7,930 nucleotides of DNA from Pseudomonadota bacterium (GTDB lineage Bacteria; Pseudomonadota; Gammaproteobacteria; Xanthomonadales; Xanthomonadaceae), in the NCBI GenBank assembly GCA_023425225.1, contig JAFADB010000213.1, positions 1 through 7,930 on the forward strand. The letters run 5' to 3'. Under the pieces are notes generated by a model. It searched no databases and had not been told where the DNA came from. It saw only the letters and a program-made list of their open reading frames with translations. The position numbers and the translations under genes are program-made. Of the stretch, positions 6,162-7,930 are shown piece after piece. Every line of letters begins with the position of its first letter. The first letter of the stretch is position 1.

Positions 6162-7085
6162 ATGCCGACCGCCATCCCTCCTTCGACGACACCGGTGCCC
6201 CGGCGCGCGCTGCTGTTCGGCGGCAGCGGGCAGATCGGCGCCCGCGTCATCGAAGGGCTGCTGGCTCGCGGCTGGCAGGTGGGCGCGCTGTCGCGGCAGT
6301 CGCGACAGGAACGTCCCGGCCTGCATTGGCTGGCGGGCGACCTGGCCACGCTGCCGCCGTTGCCCGGCCGCTACGACGCCATCTTCAGCTGCGGCCCGCT
6401 GGATCATTTCGCGCGCTGGTACGCGCAGGCCGGCGCCGATGCGCCGCGGGTGGTCGCCTTCGGCTCGACCAGCGTCGAGGTCAAGCGCGACTCGGCCGAC
6501 CCGCACGAACGCGACCTCGCGGCGCGGCTGCGCCAGGGCGAGGAGCAACTGTTCGCCGCCGCATTGGCCAAGGGCGCCGCCGCCACCGTGCTGCGGCCGA
6601 CCCTGGTCTACGGCGCCGGACAGGACCGCACGCTGGCGGCGATCGCCGCGCTGGCGCGACGCACCGGCTTCTTCGTGCTGCCGCGCGACGCCCGCGGCCG
6701 GCGCCAGCCGGTGCACGTGCAGGACCTGGCCGACGCCGCGCTGGCGGTGCTCGACGTTCCCGCGGCCTGCGGCAACCGCTATGCGCTGGGCGGCGGCGAA
6801 GTGCTCGACTACCGCGACATGGTCGCGCGGGTGCTGGCGTCGCTGCAGCCGCCGGCGCGCCTGCTGGCGGTACCGGCGAGTGCCTTCTCGCTGCTGCTGT
6901 CCGGCGCCCACGCGCTGGGCCGGCTGCGCGCACTCAACCGCACCGCGCTGCGGCGCATGCGCGAGGACCTGGTGTTCGACATCGAGCCGGCGCGCCGCGA
7001 CTTCGGTTATGCGCCGCGGTCGTTCCAGCCGCAGGATGCGGCCGGCCCACGTTCCGCCGCCGCCGAGGCTGCCGGGACGCAGTGA
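6162..7085 (+). CDS. Atypical SDR / NAD-dependent epimerase-family protein
   Basis: This 307-residue protein belongs to the extended or atypical short-chain dehydrogenase/reductase (epimerase) superfamily; its substrate is unknown. The N-terminal Rossmann motif FGGSGQIG (19-26) has the GxxGxxG spacing for NAD(P). Further epimerase landmarks are FGSTSV (100-105), RPTLVYGAGQD (145-155) and QPVHVQDLADA (182-192), the latter typical of nucleotide-sugar epimerase-like proteins. The catalytic YxxxK motif is not visible: the stretch that should hold it reads RLRQGEEQL (122-130). A one-step redox reaction by the usual mechanism is therefore doubtful. The C-terminal tail (290-307) is Ala/Gly-rich and probably disordered. 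I choose the ATG at 6162 because it begins 17 residues before the Rossmann motif; a TTG at 5997 would add a non-family extension. It stands alone, divergent from mrp. Confidence 0.85.
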   Translation: MPTAIPPSTTPVPRRALLFGGSGQIGARVIEGLLARGWQVGALSRQSRQERPGLHWLAGDLATLPPLPGRYDAIFSCGPLDHFARWYAQAGADAPRVVAFGSTSVEVKRDSADPHERDLAARLRQGEEQLFAAALAKGAAATVLRPTLVYGAGQDRTLAAIAALARRTGFFVLPRDARGRRQPVHVQDLADAALAVLDVPAACGNRYALGGGEVLDYRDMVARVLASLQPPARLLAVPASAFSLLLSGAHALGRLRALNRTALRRMREDLVFDIEPARRDFGYAPRSFQPQDAAGPRSAAAEAAGTQ

Positions 7086-7114
7086 CGAGGGTGGCCGGCG
7101 CCCCGGTCGATCTT

Positions 7115-7146
7115 CCATGGGGCGTGCAATGCCCCTGGATTGCACG
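7115..7146 (+). repeat. Perfect 8-bp inverted repeat overlapping an alternative hairpin
   Basis: CGTGCAAT (7123-7130) and ATTGCACG (7139-7146) form a perfect 8-bp inverted repeat around the 8-nt spacer GCCCCTGG. The spacer also pairs leftward: CCA, a bulged T and GGGGC (7115-7123) pair with GCCCCTGG (7131-7138) around the loop GTGCAAT. The two hairpins use the same bases and cannot form together. The site lies 30-61 nt after the SDR stop and 111 nt before the cytochrome b561 start. It could be an operator dyad, a two-state leader, or a terminator of the SDR gene, although no T-run follows. Confidence 0.5.
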
Positions 7147-7243
7147 GAAGCGAACGGCGCAGCGCAACCCTGCGTGCCGCCGCGGGTGCTGTACTTGCAT
7201 GCGCGGATCGTGTCGAATCCTTCTCCATCCCCCTTCCGGACAG

Positions 7244-7249
7244 CGAGGA
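7244..7249 (+). promoter_or_regulatory. Ribosome-binding site of the cytochrome b561 gene
   Basis: GAGGAA lies seven bases before the ATG at 7257 and fixes that codon as the start. Longer in-frame reading from a TTG at 7140 has no such site and would add a polar extension that does not resemble the family. Confidence 0.7.
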
Positions 7250-7256
7250 AACTGCG

Positions 7257-7850
7257 ATGGCACTGCAATGGCGCGATTCGCCCGAACGCTACGGCATCGT
7301 CAGCCGCTGCCTGCACTGGGGCATGGCGATCCTGTTCGCCGTGCAGTTCCTCGGCATGGGCCTGAAGCTGGCATTGGGCCGCACCCCGCTGACCGGGTTC
7401 TTCGTGTCCAACCACGCGCCGCTGGGCGTGTTGTTGCTGGTGCTGTGCGTGCTGCGCATCGGCTGGTGGCTGGTCAATGCGCGGCGGCGGCCGCGCCAGC
7501 GCGCCGACGTGCTGGGACGGCTGGCGCTGGCCGGGCACGCCACGTTGTACGTGCTGATGCTGGTGGTGCCTTCGCTGGCATTGCTGCGGCTGTACGGCTC
7601 CGGGCGCGGCTTCCGCCCCTACGGCATCGAGCTGATCGCGCCGAGCGAGCGCAAGCTCGAGTGGACCGAACTGCCTGCCGAGCTGCTGCATGGCGAACTG
7701 GCCTGGGTCCTGCTGGCGCTGATCGCCGGCCACGTGGCGATGGCGCTGCTGCACCGCTTCTGGTGGCGCGACGGCGTGCTCGCCAGGATGCTGGGCCGCC
7801 GCGCCGATGCGGGCAAGCCCGCCGAGGTCGCGGACGAGATGCCGGCCTGA
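7257..7850 (+). CDS. Cytochrome b561 family protein (inner-membrane di-haem b-type)
   Basis: The product has 197 residues and four hydrophobic helices (about 18-38, 52-73, 90-110 and 146-166), the layout of bacterial cytochrome b561 (CybB/YodB-like, usually 175-190 residues). The N-terminus RYGIVSRCLHWGMA (11-24) is typical, with His20 at the start of helix 1. Other candidate haem ligands are His53 (SNHAPLG), His94 (LAGHATLY), His145 (ELLHGELAW) and His159 (IAGHVAMALLH). The loop between helices 3 and 4 (113-143) is the usual polar periplasmic segment. Family members exchange electrons with the quinone pool, and E. coli CybB has been described as a superoxide:ubiquinone oxidoreductase; the partner here is unknown. 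The gene is 171 nt downstream of the SDR gene and probably has its own promoter. No haem-binding residue seems lost. Confidence 0.92.
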   Translation: MALQWRDSPERYGIVSRCLHWGMAILFAVQFLGMGLKLALGRTPLTGFFVSNHAPLGVLLLVLCVLRIGWWLVNARRRPRQRADVLGRLALAGHATLYVLMLVVPSLALLRLYGSGRGFRPYGIELIAPSERKLEWTELPAELLHGELAWVLLALIAGHVAMALLHRFWWRDGVLARMLGRRADAGKPAEVADEMPA

Positions 7851-7899
7851 GGCTCGAAACCCGGACCCAGGCTTGCGCGCCGGACCTTACGTCTCGTCA

Positions 7900-7929
7900 T
7901 CCCCGCGCAGGAGCACTGCTGTCCGGGGA
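7900..7929. terminator. Imperfect hairpin after cytochrome b561; terminator or palindromic repeat
   Basis: TCCCCG (7900-7905) pairs with CGGGGA (7924-7929), and inside it GCAG (7907-7910) pairs with CTGC (7916-7919) around GAGCA. The interior loop is C against TGTC. It lies about 50 nt after the cytochrome b561 stop and the window ends one base later, so a T-run cannot be judged. The flank CGTCATCCCCGCG resembles the arm of dispersed palindromic repeats common in GC-rich proteobacteria, which is the alternative reading. Confidence 0.35.
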
Positions 7930-7930
7930 A

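Noticed and set aside
2734..6192. Minus-strand frame of 1152 codons that ends as MrpC
   Set aside because: Only the last 129 codons resemble a protein family. The rest is mrpA read out of frame, rich in Arg and Gly.
6105..7754. Minus-strand frame of 549 codons opposite the SDR and cytochrome genes
   Set aside because: Gln/Arg/His-rich shadow without domains, opposite two clearly recognised families.
1..7930. CRISPR arrays, tRNA or rRNA genes, insertion sequences, phage or toxin-antitoxin genes
   Set aside because: No regularly spaced repeats, RNA-gene hallmarks, transposase motifs or terminal repeats were seen by eye on either strand.

Overview
This is a GC-rich bacterial window with two blocks of genes reading away from each other. 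Gene content and style (six-gene Mrp operon with an A/B fusion, very GC-rich third positions, cytochrome b561) suggest a Gram-negative proteobacterium. A gammaproteobacterium such as a member of the Xanthomonadaceae is my best guess, but no marker gene proves it.

Positions 1-5948, minus strand: a nearly complete operon for the multisubunit cation/proton antiporter Mrp (also called Mnh, Pha or Sha), in the order mrpA(B)-mrpC-mrpD-mrpE-mrpF-mrpG. The first gene is a fusion of MrpA and MrpB. MrpG runs off the left edge after 124 codons. Adjacent genes overlap by 1-4 bases at every junction except E/F. That 28-nt gap contains an 11-codon reading frame that overlaps both neighbours, and a duplicated ribosome-binding-site/start module. 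The products should form one inner-membrane complex, related to the membrane arm of respiratory complex I, that exports Na+ (or K+) in exchange for protons and supports pH and salt homeostasis.

Positions 5949-6161: a divergent intergenic region that must hold the starts of both transcription units. No strong Shine-Dalgarno sequence precedes either flanking gene. The rightward gene has a -10-like hexamer placed as expected for a leaderless mRNA.

Positions 6162-7850, plus strand: an atypical NAD(P)-binding SDR/epimerase-family protein of unknown substrate, then a 171-nt gap with a perfect 8-bp inverted repeat that competes with a second hairpin, then a four-helix cytochrome b561. The final 80 bases contain an imperfect hairpin that may be a terminator or part of a dispersed palindromic repeat.

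Most of the window is well-understood housekeeping or ion-homeostasis content. I found no clear undescribed multigene system. The most unusual local features are the mrpE/mrpF junction and the switch-like dyad upstream of the cytochrome gene.
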